64,000 bases of DNA from Streptomyces niveus (lineage in GTDB: Bacteria > Actinomycetota > Actinomycetes > Streptomycetales > Streptomycetaceae), in NCBI RefSeq assembly GCF_002009175.1, contig NZ_CP018047.1, positions 4,154,001 through 4,218,000 on the forward strand, read 5' to 3'. A program made the position numbers and the translations under genes. Positions 16,064-24,128 of the stretch are shown here, one piece after another. Every line of letters starts with the position of its first letter. The stretch's first letter is position 1. The notes under the pieces were generated by a model. It did not search any database. It was not told the origin of the DNA and saw only the letters and a program-made list of their open reading frames with translations.

Positions 16064-17521
16064 ATGTGCGCCGATCACATCCGACGGTGGGAGTCGGGCG
16101 CGCTCGCCCACGCCGTCTCAGACCCCTTCGGCCAGGGACCGGTGCCCTGGCTGCGCGGCAGCGAGACCTATTTCGACGACACGGGCCAGGTCGTCCCCTG
16201 GTACGCGGACCCGACGCTCGGGCGCGACCGCGGCGGCACCCGTACCGCCGACGACGTCCACCGCCAGATCAAGGGCTTCGCCTCCACCGGCGCCGCCGCG
16301 CCCGGCGAGTCGATCGACTTCCACGTCACCGTCGATCCGCCCCAGCCGTTCGCCGTGGACATCTACCGGATCGGGCACTACGGCGGCGAGGGCGCCCGCA
16401 AGATCACCACCAGCCCCCGCCTCTCCGGCATCGTCCAGCCCGCCCCGCTCGCCGCCGAGCGCACGGTCTCCTGCCATCACTGGTGGCTCTCCTGGCGCCT
16501 CCAGATCCCGTCGTACTGGTCGCTCGGCGCGTACGTCGCCGTCCTCACCACCACCGACGGCTACCGTTCCCACATCCCCTTCACGGTCCGCGACAGCCAC
16601 CCCGCCGACCTGCTCCTGCTGCTGCCCGACATCACCTGGCAGGCGTACAACCTCTACCCGGAGGACGGCCATCTCGGCGCCAGCCTCTACCACGCCTGGG
16701 ACGAGCGGGGCCGGCTCCTCGGTGAGGAGGACGCGGCGATCACCGTCTCCTTCGACCGCCCGTACGCGGGCGCCGGCCTGCCCATCCACGTGGGCCACGC
16801 GTACGACTTCATCCGCTGGGCCGAGCGCTACGGCTACGACATCGCCTACGCCGACGCCCGCGATCTGCACGCGGGCAAGATCGACCCGACCCGCTACCGG
16901 GGGCTGGTCTTCCCCGGCCACGACGAGTACTGGTCGCTCCCCATGCGCCGCACCGTCGAGCGGGCGCGCCGGCACGGCACGTCGCTGGTCTTCCTCTCCG
17001 CCAACACCATGTACTGGCAGGTCGAGTTGGGCCCGTCCGCCTCCGGCGTCCCCGACCGTCTCCTCACCTGCCGCAAACGCCACGGCCCCGGCCGCCCGGC
17101 CCTCTGGCGGGAGGTGGACAAGCCGGAGCAGCAACTGCTCGGCATCCAGTACGTGGGACGGGTCCCCGAGCCGCACCCGATGGTCGTACGGAACGCGGAG
17201 CACTGGTTCTGGGAAGCCACCGGCGCCGCCGAGGGCGACGAGATCCCCGGCCTGGTCGCCGGGGAGGCCGACCGTTACTTCCCGCGTACGGCGCTGCCCG
17301 AGCACGACGAACGGATGCTGCTGGCCCACTCGCCCTACCGGGACGGCGACAACGCCCTTCGTTACCAGGAGACTTCGCTCTACCGGGCACCCTCCGGCGC
17401 CCTCGTCTTCGCCTCGGGGACCTTCGCGTGGTCGCCCGCCCTGGACCGGCCCGGCCATGTCGACTCCCGCGTCCAGCGGGCGACCGCGAATCTTCTCGAC
17501 CGGATCTGCAAGCGCGACTGA
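16064..17521 (+). CDS. Protein with N,N-dimethylformamidase beta-subunit-like domain
   Basis: 485 aa from ATG 16064, chosen because AGGGAGGGG lies 8 nt upstream; an in-frame ATG at 15959 has no ribosome site. Most of the chain matches the large domain first seen in the N,N-dimethylformamidase beta subunit. Features are a beta-sandwich-like start (ESIDFHVTVDPPQPFAVDIYR), then PDITWQAYNLY, FDRPYAGAGLPIHVGHAYDF, VFPGHDEYWS, a flavodoxin/GATase-like turn, and FASGTFAWSPALD near the end. The alpha subunit is not encoded nearby, so formamidase activity is doubtful. No signal peptide is visible. The stop is 112 nt before purC. Confidence 0.78.
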   Translation: MCADHIRRWESGALAHAVSDPFGQGPVPWLRGSETYFDDTGQVVPWYADPTLGRDRGGTRTADDVHRQIKGFASTGAAAPGESIDFHVTVDPPQPFAVDIYRIGHYGGEGARKITTSPRLSGIVQPAPLAAERTVSCHHWWLSWRLQIPSYWSLGAYVAVLTTTDGYRSHIPFTVRDSHPADLLLLLPDITWQAYNLYPEDGHLGASLYHAWDERGRLLGEEDAAITVSFDRPYAGAGLPIHVGHAYDFIRWAERYGYDIAYADARDLHAGKIDPTRYRGLVFPGHDEYWSLPMRRTVERARRHGTSLVFLSANTMYWQVELGPSASGVPDRLLTCRKRHGPGRPALWREVDKPEQQLLGIQYVGRVPEPHPMVVRNAEHWFWEATGAAEGDEIPGLVAGEADRYFPRTALPEHDERMLLAHSPYRDGDNALRYQETSLYRAPSGALVFASGTFAWSPALDRPGHVDSRVQRATANLLDRICKRD

Positions 17522-17633
17522 ACGCGCCCGGGCCCGTGGGACAGGCCACCTCGCCCCGCCCCCACGCACGCCCCACTCCCCGCGTACGGGAGAATCGGAA
17601 CCGGAAAGCACCCGCGGCGAGGAACGAGGAACC

Positions 17634-18533
17634 GTGTCCGGATTCGTAGAAAAGCCCGAGCCGCTTCAGGTCCCGGGCCTGGTGCATCTGCACACCGGCA
17701 AGGTGCGCGACCTGTACCGGAACGAGACGGGCGATCTCGTGATGGTCGCCAGCGACCGCATCTCCGCGTACGACTGGGTCCTGCCCACCGAGATCCCCGA
17801 CAAGGGCCGGGTCCTGACCCAGCTCTCGCTCTGGTGGTTCGACAAGTTCACCGATCTCGCCCCGAGCCATGTCATCTCCACGGACCTCCCGGACGGCGCC
17901 CCCGCCGACTGGGCCGGCCGCACACTCATCTGCGAGCCCCTGCGGATGACCCCGGTCGAGTGCGTCGCCCGCGGTTATCTCACCGGCTCCGGCCTCGCCG
18001 AGTACGAGCAGACCCGCACCGTCTGCGGACTCGCCCTCCCCGAGGGCCTGGTCGACGGCTCCGAGCTGCCTGCGCCGATCTTCACCCCCGCCACGAAGGC
18101 CGCCGTCGGCGACCACGACGAGAACGTGTCGTACGAGGAGGTCGCCCGCCAGGTCGGCGCGGAGACCGCCGCGCTCCTGCGCCGTACGACGCTCGACGTC
18201 TACGGGCGCGCCCGCGACATCGCCCGCGACCGGGGCATCATCCTGGCCGACACGAAGTTCGAGTTCGGCTTCGACACCGACGACCGGCTGGTGCTCGCCG
18301 ACGAGGTACTGACCCCGGACTCCTCGCGCTTCTGGCCGGCGGCGACCTGGGAGCCGGGCCACGCGCAGCCGTCGTACGACAAGCAGTACGTACGGGACTG
18401 GCTGACGTCGCCCGCCTCCGGCTGGGACCGCGCGAGCGAGCAGCCGCCGCCGGAGCTGCCCCAGGAGATCGTGGACGCGACACGCGCCAAGTACCTGGAG
18501 GCGTACGAACTCCTCACCGGCACCCGCTGGTAG
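17634..18533 (+). CDS. purC: Phosphoribosylaminoimidazole-succinocarboxamide synthase
   Basis: 299 aa from GTG 17634 (GAGGAA upstream). SAICAR synthetase condenses CAIR and aspartate with ATP. Visible motifs: LHTGKVRDLY at the N-terminus, ASDRISAYDWVLPTEIPDKG, ECVARGYLTGSG, FTPATKA, ILADTKFEFGFD, LADEVLTPDSSRFWP and YDKQYVRDWL. The length is typical of the long actinobacterial form. The frame is open far upstream, to 15762, but the family's N-terminus begins at the chosen GTG. Confidence 0.97.
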   Translation: MSGFVEKPEPLQVPGLVHLHTGKVRDLYRNETGDLVMVASDRISAYDWVLPTEIPDKGRVLTQLSLWWFDKFTDLAPSHVISTDLPDGAPADWAGRTLICEPLRMTPVECVARGYLTGSGLAEYEQTRTVCGLALPEGLVDGSELPAPIFTPATKAAVGDHDENVSYEEVARQVGAETAALLRRTTLDVYGRARDIARDRGIILADTKFEFGFDTDDRLVLADEVLTPDSSRFWPAATWEPGHAQPSYDKQYVRDWLTSPASGWDRASEQPPPELPQEIVDATRAKYLEAYELLTGTRW

Positions 18534-18552
18534 CCCACGCCCGGACAGCGAA

Positions 18553-18584
18553 GAACCCCCGGCCGGTGATCCGGCCGGGGGTTC
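18553..18584. terminator. Terminator between purC and tRNA-Gly
   Basis: GAACCCCCGGCCGG (18553-18566), loop TGAT, CCGGCCGGGGGTTC (18571-18584): a perfect 14-bp stem serving the converging purC and tRNA-Gly transcripts. Confidence 0.88.
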
Positions 18585-18592
18585 CTGTGCTG

Positions 18593-18665
18593 AGCGGACG
18601 ACCAGGTTCGAACTGGCGACCTCAACCTTGGCAAGGTTGCGCTCTACCAACTGAGCTACGTCCGC
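18593..18665 (-). tRNA. tRNA-Gly (anticodon GCC), copy 1
   Basis: 73 nt on the minus strand: GCGGACG acceptor pairing with CGTCCGC, D-loop AGTTGGTA with the usual GG, anticodon loop CTTGCCAAG (GCC), normal T-loop GTTCGAACC. CCA is not encoded. Its sequence is identical to the copy at 22833-22905. Confidence 0.97.
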
Positions 18666-18687
18666 GTGCGCCGTGGCGCGAAGCCCA

Positions 18688-19332
18688 CTATACCCAACCT
18701 CGCTCCCGGGCGAGACGCACCGCCGTATGCCGGTTCTCGGCCCCCAGTTTGGACGCGGCCGACGACAGGTAGTTCCGTACGGTGCCCTGCGACAGCGAGG
18801 CCCATGCCGCGATGTCGGCGATCGGCGCCCCGTCGGCCGCCAGCTCCAGCACCTCGGCCTCGCGCGCGGTCAGCGGCGAGTCGCCGGCGGAGATCGCGTC
18901 GGCCGCCAACTCCGGGTCCACATGCCGGTTTCCGGCGTGCACGGTACGGATGATCTCGGCGAGCTGCCGGGCGCTGACGGTCTTCGGTACGAAGCCGCGC
19001 ACCCCCGCCGCCAGGGCCCGCTTGAGATGGCCGGGGCGGCCGTGGCTGGTGACGATCATCGTCCGGCAGCCGGGCAGTTCGGTACGGAGCGATGTGGCGA
19101 CCTTCACACCGTCGGCGCCCGGCATCTGGAGATCGAGGACGGCGACGTCCGGGCGGTGTGCCAGTGCCATCGCCAGCGCCTCGGGCCCGGAGGCGGCCTC
19201 GGCGACGACGGTCAGATCCTCCTCCAGCCCGAGGAGCGCGGCGAACGCGCCCCGGATCAGATGCTCGTCGTCGGCGAGCAGGATGCGTACAGGAGTGACC
19301 GGCGGAGGGACGGACGGTGGCGCCTGACTCAC
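18688..19332 (-). CDS. NarL/LuxR-type response regulator
   Basis: 214 aa from ATG 19332. The receiver domain (about 14-130) has the acidic pair ADDEH, phospho-acceptor aspartate in VAVLDLQMPG (about 65), T/S in VTSHG and lysine in VPKTV. The C-terminal LuxR HTH is PLTAREAEVLELAADG and SQGTVRNYLSSAASKLG. Its start overlaps the end of the kinase gene by 4 nt, so the pair is co-translated. DesR/LiaR-like regulators of this layout commonly control an adjacent ABC exporter, here encoded just upstream in the same operon. Confidence 0.94.
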   Translation of the reverse strand: MSQAPPSVPPPVTPVRILLADDEHLIRGAFAALLGLEEDLTVVAEAASGPEALAMALAHRPDVAVLDLQMPGADGVKVATSLRTELPGCRTMIVTSHGRPGHLKRALAAGVRGFVPKTVSARQLAEIIRTVHAGNRHVDPELAADAISAGDSPLTAREAEVLELAADGAPIADIAAWASLSQGTVRNYLSSAASKLGAENRHTAVRLARERGWV

Positions 19333-20792
19333 GCGGTCACCTCGCTCGCCCCGGCCCCGCCGGCCGCCGTGGCCGCCCTGGCTGTCTCAGCGATCCCAGC
19401 GGTTTCAGTGGTCCCGGTCGGCGCCGCCGCCAGCGGCACCCGGGCCGTGAGCCGGAAGTGGGTGCCGTCCACCGGGCCCGCGTCGAGCGTGCCGCCCAGG
19501 GTGGCCAGCCGCTCGCGCAACCCCGCGAGCCCGGCCCCCGCCGGCCGGGGCGGGCTCTCCGCGCCCGCCCGGGCCAGGGCCGCCCGGTCGGGCAGCCCGT
19601 CGTTCTCCACGACCAGCACCGCGTCGCACCCCTCCCGTACCGTCAGTCGCACCGTGCACTGCCGCGCGTCCCCGTGCCGCAGCACGTTCGTGGCGGCCTC
19701 GCGGACCACCCACCCGAGGGCGGACTGCACGTCGGCCGCCAGGCCCGCCGTGCCACCCGCACCGCCGCCGGAACCGCCGTCCACGCCACCGCCCGAACCG
19801 CCGCCCGAACGGCCGTCCGCACCATCCGTACCGCCCCTGCCCGTTCCGTTCCCGCCCGCACCCTTCCCCGTATCCACGCCCTCCAGCCGGAAGCCGATCC
19901 CCGCCGCCTCCAACACGCCCCGCGCGCCCTCCAGTTCGGTGTGCAGATCCACCTCCCGGTACCCCCGCACGACCGCCCGCACCTCGCGCTGCGACTCCCG
20001 CGCGATCCGCTGCACCTCGGACATCTGCGCGGCGGCCTGCTCCGTACCGCCGCGCTGTGCCAGCTCCACGGCGAGTTCGCTCTTGAGCGCTATCACCGCC
20101 AGATTGCGCCCCATCACATCGTGCAGGTCCCGCCCGAAACGCAGCCGCTCCTCGGCGACGGCGAGCCGGGCCTGGAGTTCACGGGCGCTGTCCAGATCCC
20201 ATACGGCCTTGACCAGCCAGACCGAGAAGCCGGTGGTGAAGGTCAGGGCCAGTCCCGAGATCAGCACCCCGAGCACGGAACCGAAGAGGGCACCGGGCTC
20301 CATGCCGAACACCAGCCCGGACAGCGCCACGAGCACGATGAAGGCCAGCACCGTCAGCAGCATGTTCTTCACGCGCCGGATGCCGACGACCAGCGAGCCG
20401 ATGCCGAACCCGGCGAAGGCGACCAGCACGTAGGACAGGCTCTGGATGTCACCCTTGCTCAACGGGTTCGCGGCGATGAGAGCCATGGTCGCCACGGAAC
20501 CGGCGGCGGAGAGCGCGGCCGTCGCGGCCATCAGACGGGTCGGCCGGGCCCGCCTGCCGAGCGCCCAGTCGAGGGCGTAGGAGACGTAGGCGCCGGCCGC
20601 GAGCGCGTGGGCACAGCCGAGCAGCAGGAACCAGCCGCCGATCGGTGAGTCGGCGCGCGCCAAGGTGCCCATCACCAGGACCACCAGCTCGCCGACCATG
20701 AAGAGATGGAATGACCAGCGGGTGTAGATCTCCACCTTGGCGGGTTTGCTCTTTCCGGCCCACGGTCGCGCCCTGCTCGTCACCCTCGCCAT
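19329..20792 (-). CDS. Sensor histidine kinase (HisKA_3 type)
   Basis: 487 aa from ATG 20792 (GGGAAGGA upstream). About six transmembrane helices occupy residues 25-200 (FHLFMVGELVVLVMGTLA onward) with almost no extracytoplasmic loop, so it may sense the membrane itself. The dimerisation/phosphotransfer box is RFGRDLHDVMGRNLAVIALK. The HATPase region has the N-box REAATNVLRHG and G-box GAGLAGLRERL. A Gly/Thr/Asp-rich low-complexity insert of about 60 residues separates the two. The partner regulator is translationally coupled, and the ABC-2 exporter genes precede it in the same direction. Confidence 0.93.
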   Translation of the reverse strand: MARVTSRARPWAGKSKPAKVEIYTRWSFHLFMVGELVVLVMGTLARADSPIGGWFLLLGCAHALAAGAYVSYALDWALGRRARPTRLMAATAALSAAGSVATMALIAANPLSKGDIQSLSYVLVAFAGFGIGSLVVGIRRVKNMLLTVLAFIVLVALSGLVFGMEPGALFGSVLGVLISGLALTFTTGFSVWLVKAVWDLDSARELQARLAVAEERLRFGRDLHDVMGRNLAVIALKSELAVELAQRGGTEQAAAQMSEVQRIARESQREVRAVVRGYREVDLHTELEGARGVLEAAGIGFRLEGVDTGKGAGGNGTGRGGTDGADGRSGGGSGGGVDGGSGGGAGGTAGLAADVQSALGWVVREAATNVLRHGDARQCTVRLTVREGCDAVLVVENDGLPDRAALARAGAESPPRPAGAGLAGLRERLATLGGTLDAGPVDGTHFRLTARVPLAAAPTGTTETAGIAETARAATAAGGAGASEVTA

Positions 20793-20890
20793 GCCGTCCT
20801 TCCCGGTCCCGCCCGTGTCGGCGTGCTCTCCGATGTACGGACGCGCGCTCGGCGTCCGCCGGCGCGTCGTCCGTCCGTCGCGCCTTCCGC

Positions 20891-21703
20891 TCAGCGCCGC
20901 GGCTCCCAGCGGAACCACCGTTTCACAGCGAACACCGCCAGCACCGACCAGACCAGAGCATTCAGTCCCGCCGAGAGAAGGTCCCCGGTCGCGGCGTCGC
21001 CCAGCCAGCCCGCCCGTACCAGGGTCACGATCCCGGTCATCGGCAGCAGCTCGCAGACCGAGGCGACGTTTTCGGGCAGCGCCTCCAGCGGCATGAACAG
21101 TCCCGATCCCACCACCGAGAGCAGGAACACCGGCATGGTGGTGATCTGCGCGCTCTCCACGGTGCGGGTGTACGACGCGGTGGCCGCGGCCAGCGCCGCC
21201 ATCAGCCCGATGCCCACCAGGACACCCAGCACCAGCAGCTCGGGCCGCCGCGGGGAGCTGACGTCCAGGAACGCGACCCCGACCCCGACCAGCAGCACAC
21301 ACTGCGCGAGCGCCAGCGCGGCGGCGGGGAGCGCGGTCCCGGTGAGGATCTCCGGATCGGACACCTCGCCCGTACGGAGCCGCTTGAGGACCAGTTCCTC
21401 GCGCCTGGCCGTGAACGCGGAGGTGAGGTTCGAGTACACGACCATCAGCAGCACCATGCCGATGCCGCCGGTCAGGGCGATCTCCAGGACGCTCATCCCG
21501 GTGTCCTGGAGATCGACGTCCTTCAGCGAGACCTGGACCGAGGCGATCAGCCCGATGGGTACGAACAGGGCCACGAAGAGCGTCGTCCTGTTGCGGATCA
21601 GCAGTGTCAGCTCGGCCCGCGCGAGCGCGCCCAGCCGTCCCGCCCTGGTCGTCGTCCCGCCCTCCGCGGCCGTACCGCGCTTCTGTGTGACTGTCGCGCT
21701 CAT
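20891..21703 (-). CDS. ABC-2 type transporter permease
   Basis: 270 aa from ATG 21703, overlapping the ATPase stop by 4 nt (ATGA). Six hydrophobic segments follow the ABC-2 pattern: LLIRNRTTLFVALFVPIGLI, then IALTGGIGMVLLMVVYSNL, a cytoplasmic TARREELVLKRLRTGE loop, ALAQCVLLVGVGVAFL, LLVLGVLVGIGLMAALAAAT, VFLLSVVGSGLFMPLEALP and LVWSVLAVFAVKRWF. It pairs with the ATPase to export a drug-like or lipid substrate, which cannot be named from sequence. Confidence 0.93.
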   Translation of the reverse strand: MSATVTQKRGTAAEGGTTTRAGRLGALARAELTLLIRNRTTLFVALFVPIGLIASVQVSLKDVDLQDTGMSVLEIALTGGIGMVLLMVVYSNLTSAFTARREELVLKRLRTGEVSDPEILTGTALPAAALALAQCVLLVGVGVAFLDVSSPRRPELLVLGVLVGIGLMAALAAATASYTRTVESAQITTMPVFLLSVVGSGLFMPLEALPENVASVCELLPMTGIVTLVRAGWLGDAATGDLLSAGLNALVWSVLAVFAVKRWFRWEPRR

Positions 21704-22701
21704 GCGGCGACCCCCGTTCCCTTGTTGTCGCCCGTACCCACGCCGGGGGTTCCGGCTCCCGTGCGCTGTGCCGCGATGTCGAGGAACGCCTCTTCGAGCG
21801 AGGCGGACCGGGCGTCGAGCCCTGCCAGATGTACGCCGAACTCCTCGGCCCAGCGCAGCAGTTCGGCGAGGTCCCGCTGGAGTTCCTGGGTGCGGATCTC
21901 GATGTGCGGACCGTCCGCCGCCGCCCGCAGGGTGAGCGGCAACTGCCCCGGCGCCACCCCGTCGGGCAGCTTGAACCGGATCCGGGCCGGCCTGGTCGCG
22001 GTCACCTCCGCCGGTGTTCCCGCCACCTCGATCCGGCCTCCGTGCATGATCGCCAGCCGGTCCGCGAGGGACTCGGCCTCCTCCAGATAGTGGGTGGTCA
22101 GCAGCACGGTCGTCCCTCCGTCGCGCAGCGCCGCCACCAGGTCCCAGGTGTCGCGGCGGCCCTCGGCGTCGAGGCCGGTCGTCGGCTCGTCGAGGAAGAG
22201 CACCTCGGGCCGTCCGAGCAGCGCGAGCGCCAGATCGAGGCGCCGCCTCTCACCGCCGGACAGCTGCTTGACGCGCACACCGGCGCGCTTGGCCATCCCG
22301 ACGAGATCCAGCGCCTCGCCGACGGGCCGCGCGCCGCTCGTGCAGCCCGACCACATCCGTACGGTCTCCTTGACCGTCAGATCGGTCGGGAAGCCGCCCT
22401 CCTGGAGCATCACCCCGGTCCGCGGCCGTACCGCGGCCCTGTCGGTGTACGGGTCGTGTCCGAGCACCCGCACCGTGCCCCCGCTGGGCCGGGCGAGGCC
22501 CTCCAGCATCTCCACGGTGGAGGTCTTGCCCGCCCCGTTCGTGCCGAGCAGCGCGAAGACCTCCCCCTCGCCGACGGTGAACGAGATCTCGTTCACCGCC
22601 TGGAACCCTCCGGCGTAGGTGCGCCGGAGCCGGTCCGCCTCGATGACGTTCCAGTCCACATCCGTGGCCCTGACCGCGTTGTCTCCCCGAGTCGTTGTCA
22701 T
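21700..22701 (-). CDS. ABC transporter ATP-binding protein (DrrA-type)
   Basis: 333 aa from ATG 22701. It has Walker A GTNGAGKTS, Q-loop MLQEGGFPTD, signature LSGGERRR, Walker B VLFLDEPTTGLD and H-loop TTHYLEEAESLADR. The C-terminal extension after about residue 240 resembles that of DrrA-type drug exporters. It is first in a four-gene operon: ATPase, permease, histidine kinase, response regulator. Regulation is probably through the palindrome at 22760-22773 upstream of its start. Confidence 0.95.
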   Translation of the reverse strand: MTTTRGDNAVRATDVDWNVIEADRLRRTYAGGFQAVNEISFTVGEGEVFALLGTNGAGKTSTVEMLEGLARPSGGTVRVLGHDPYTDRAAVRPRTGVMLQEGGFPTDLTVKETVRMWSGCTSGARPVGEALDLVGMAKRAGVRVKQLSGGERRRLDLALALLGRPEVLFLDEPTTGLDAEGRRDTWDLVAALRDGGTTVLLTTHYLEEAESLADRLAIMHGGRIEVAGTPAEVTATRPARIRFKLPDGVAPGQLPLTLRAAADGPHIEIRTQELQRDLAELLRWAEEFGVHLAGLDARSASLEEAFLDIAAQRTGAGTPGVGTGDNKGTGVAA

Positions 22702-22759
22702 GCGTACAAGACTTCCGGCGGATCGGGCCCGGGATCAGTGCACGCTGTCACCACTGCTC

Positions 22760-22773
22760 ATGACAAATGTCAT
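22760..22773. promoter_or_regulatory. ATGACA-AA-TGTCAT palindrome upstream of the ABC/two-component operon
   Basis: A perfect inverted repeat with 6-bp arms and a 2-bp spacer, 59 bp upstream of the ATPase start. It sits in the only spacer that can hold the operon promoter, and on the minus strand it overlaps a TTGTCA -35-like box. It is the best candidate site for the operon's own NarL-type response regulator. Confidence 0.6.
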
Positions 22774-22791
22774 CGCTACGGGCCGGGCACG

Positions 22792-22827
22792 TCGAAGGCC
22801 CCGGTCACAAGTGACCGGGGCCTTCGA
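22792..22827. terminator. Terminator downstream of the glycine tRNA genes
   Basis: TCGAAGGCCCCGGTCAC (22792-22808) and GTGACCGGGGCCTTCGA (22811-22827) form a perfect 17-bp inverted repeat. It lies 3' of tRNA-Gly copy 2 on the minus strand and just upstream of the ABC operon promoter region, insulating the two. Confidence 0.85.
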
Positions 22828-22832
22828 TACGG

Positions 22833-22905
22833 AGCGGACGACCAGGTTCGAACTGGCGACCTCAACCTTGGCAAGGTTGCGCTCTACCAACTGAGCTACG
22901 TCCGC
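22833..22905 (-). tRNA. tRNA-Gly (anticodon GCC), copy 2
   Basis: 73 nt, identical to the gene at 18593-18665, with normal D-loop GG and T-loop. It is 40 nt from the neighbouring tRNA-Gly(UCC); the two are probably one transcript. Confidence 0.97.
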
Positions 22906-22945
22906 AGTGCATCGTTCACCAACAACAAGCTTCGATGTGATGCAG

Positions 22946-23017
22946 AGCGGGTGACAGGAATCGCACACTGCGCCTCCCCCTTGGAAAGGGGGCGTTCTAC
23001 TACTGAACTACACCCGC
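22946..23017 (-). tRNA. tRNA-Gly (anticodon UCC) with abnormal D- and T-loops
   Basis: 72 nt: acceptor GCGGGTG/CACCCGC, D-stem GTTC/GAAC, anticodon stem CCCCC/GGGGG with loop TTTCCAA (UCC). The D-loop is AGTAGTA, lacking the normal G18G19 pair. The T-arm reads GTGCGATTC where GTTCGATTC is expected, and its stem pairs only with a bulge (GCAG-T-G with CCTGT). Loss of G18 and of U55 together removes the conserved elbow contact. Staphylococcal tRNA-Gly species dedicated to peptidoglycan show the same replacements (no GG; GUGC for GUUC). Confidence 0.85.
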
Positions 23018-23146
23018 ACGCTGCGTGGGGTTCGGCTTTTCGGCCTTGCCCTTCGGCGTGCTCCAGACTCTAGCCGATCGCCGGGGGTGCTGTGCAACTC
23101 CGTTCCCCGGCGAGCCCGGCCGTGCGTCCACGGACCGGACGCTTCC

Positions 23147-23473
23147 TCAACTCGCCTCGCGGAACGCCTCGTAGACCCGCTTGGGGATCCGGCCGCGGGC
23201 CGGCACCTCCATCCGGTGCGAGAGCGCCCAGGCGCGTACGGCCGCCGGGTCGGGCGCGAGGGCCGTGTGCCGGTACGACTTACGGTTCTTTCCGGCGTGG
23301 GTCTGCCTGCGGCCCGCGGTGAGGTACGGGGCCAGGGCCTTGCGCAGTTTCTTTGCATTGGCGGGATTGAGGTCGATCTCGTACGACTTCCCGTCGAGGC
23401 CGAACGTGACCGTTTCCGCCGCTTCCCCGCCGTCGATGTCGTCGGAGAGCGTGACCACTACGCGTTGCGCCAC
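23147..23473 (-). CDS. lsrL: Lsr2-family nucleoid-associated protein (second paralogue type)
   Basis: 108 aa from GTG 23473 (AGGAAAGGA upstream). The N-terminal dimerisation domain is QRVVVTLSDDIDGGEAAETVTFGLDGK, here read in two parts (VTLSDDIDGG and VTFGLDGKSYEIDL). The C-terminal DNA-binding half ends with the AT-hook-like ARGRIPKRVYEAF. Lsr2 proteins coat AT-rich and foreign DNA and silence it. Position beside purS matches the Lsr2-like paralogue of Streptomyces (LsrL), not the main lsr2 gene; the symbol rests on this synteny. Its own promoter region is unusually AT-rich, so autoregulation is plausible. Confidence 0.9.
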   Translation of the reverse strand: MAQRVVVTLSDDIDGGEAAETVTFGLDGKSYEIDLNPANAKKLRKALAPYLTAGRRQTHAGKNRKSYRHTALAPDPAAVRAWALSHRMEVPARGRIPKRVYEAFREAS

Positions 23474-23882
23474 GGATATCGGTCCTTTCCTGCGGCACCG
23501 CCGGGCCGGGTCCATGCTTGGGATCATGGCTGACGTGCGGCGATACCGGGCTTCCGGCTGTTTAGGGGCAATGCGGCTTTCTGCTCTATTCCTTTGTACA
23601 GCGAACCGCCTCGCATTGTGAAGCCCAGCCAATTGCATCAGCGTGTCCGACGGCAATGGCGCGAGCGATTTTTTTCCGGGATTTTTCCCTGTGGTCTCAC
23701 GGTGCGATATCGACGGAGATCGGAGGAGAGTCCGGCACTGTGTGGATATCTACTCGCGTAGATTTTGTGTACGGGTACGCTGAAGGCACTCGGGGGGTCG
23801 GGGGATTCCCCGGCGGAACCACAGCCGCGGACAGCTGCACACAGCCGCACCACACAGCCGCACCACACCACCGGGAGTGCCA
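23474..23882. other. AT-rich divergent spacer between lsrL and purS
   Basis: 409 bp holding both promoters. Positions 23580-23770 are far richer in A and T than the surroundings (CGATTTTTTTCCGGGATTTTT at about 23670-23690, GGATATCTACTCGCGTAG, TTTTGTGTACGGG). GTGTACGGGTACGCT may include the purS -10. A short ACACAGCCGCACC repeat follows (about 23829-23866). No gene was accepted here. Confidence 0.55.
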
Positions 23883-24128
23883 GTGGCACGCGTCGTAGTC
23901 GACGTCATGCTCAAGCCGGAGATCCTCGACCCGCAAGGACAAGCAGTGCAGCGCGCACTGCCCCGGCTGGGTTTCGACGGGATCGCGGACGTCCGACAGG
24001 GAAAGCGTTTCGAGCTGGAGGTGGAGGGCCCGGTCGACGAGGCCGCCCTCGCCCGCATCCACGAGATGGCCGAGACGTTCCTCGCCAACACCGTCATCGA
24101 GGACTTCGTCGTAAAGGTGGAGTCGTGA
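23883..24128 (+). CDS. purS: FGAM synthase subunit PurS
   Basis: 81 aa. GTG 23883 was chosen because GGGAG is 5 nt upstream; an in-frame GTG at 23877 would overlap that site. Features: [40 protein letters not shown] and the C-terminal [14 protein letters not shown]. PurS dimers bridge PurL and the glutaminase PurQ in the three-part FGAM synthase. The stop overlaps purQ by 4 nt. Confidence 0.96.
   Translation: MARVVVDVMLKPEILDPQGQAVQRALPRLGFDGIADVRQGKRFELEVEGPVDEAALARIHEMAETFLANTVIEDFVVKVES

Noticed and set aside
15762..18533. A 923-codon open frame running through the dimethylformamidase-like gene into purC
   Set aside because: Only its last 299 codons match a family (PurC). The upstream part is a Ser/Thr/Pro/Arg-rich shadow of the gene in the other frame.
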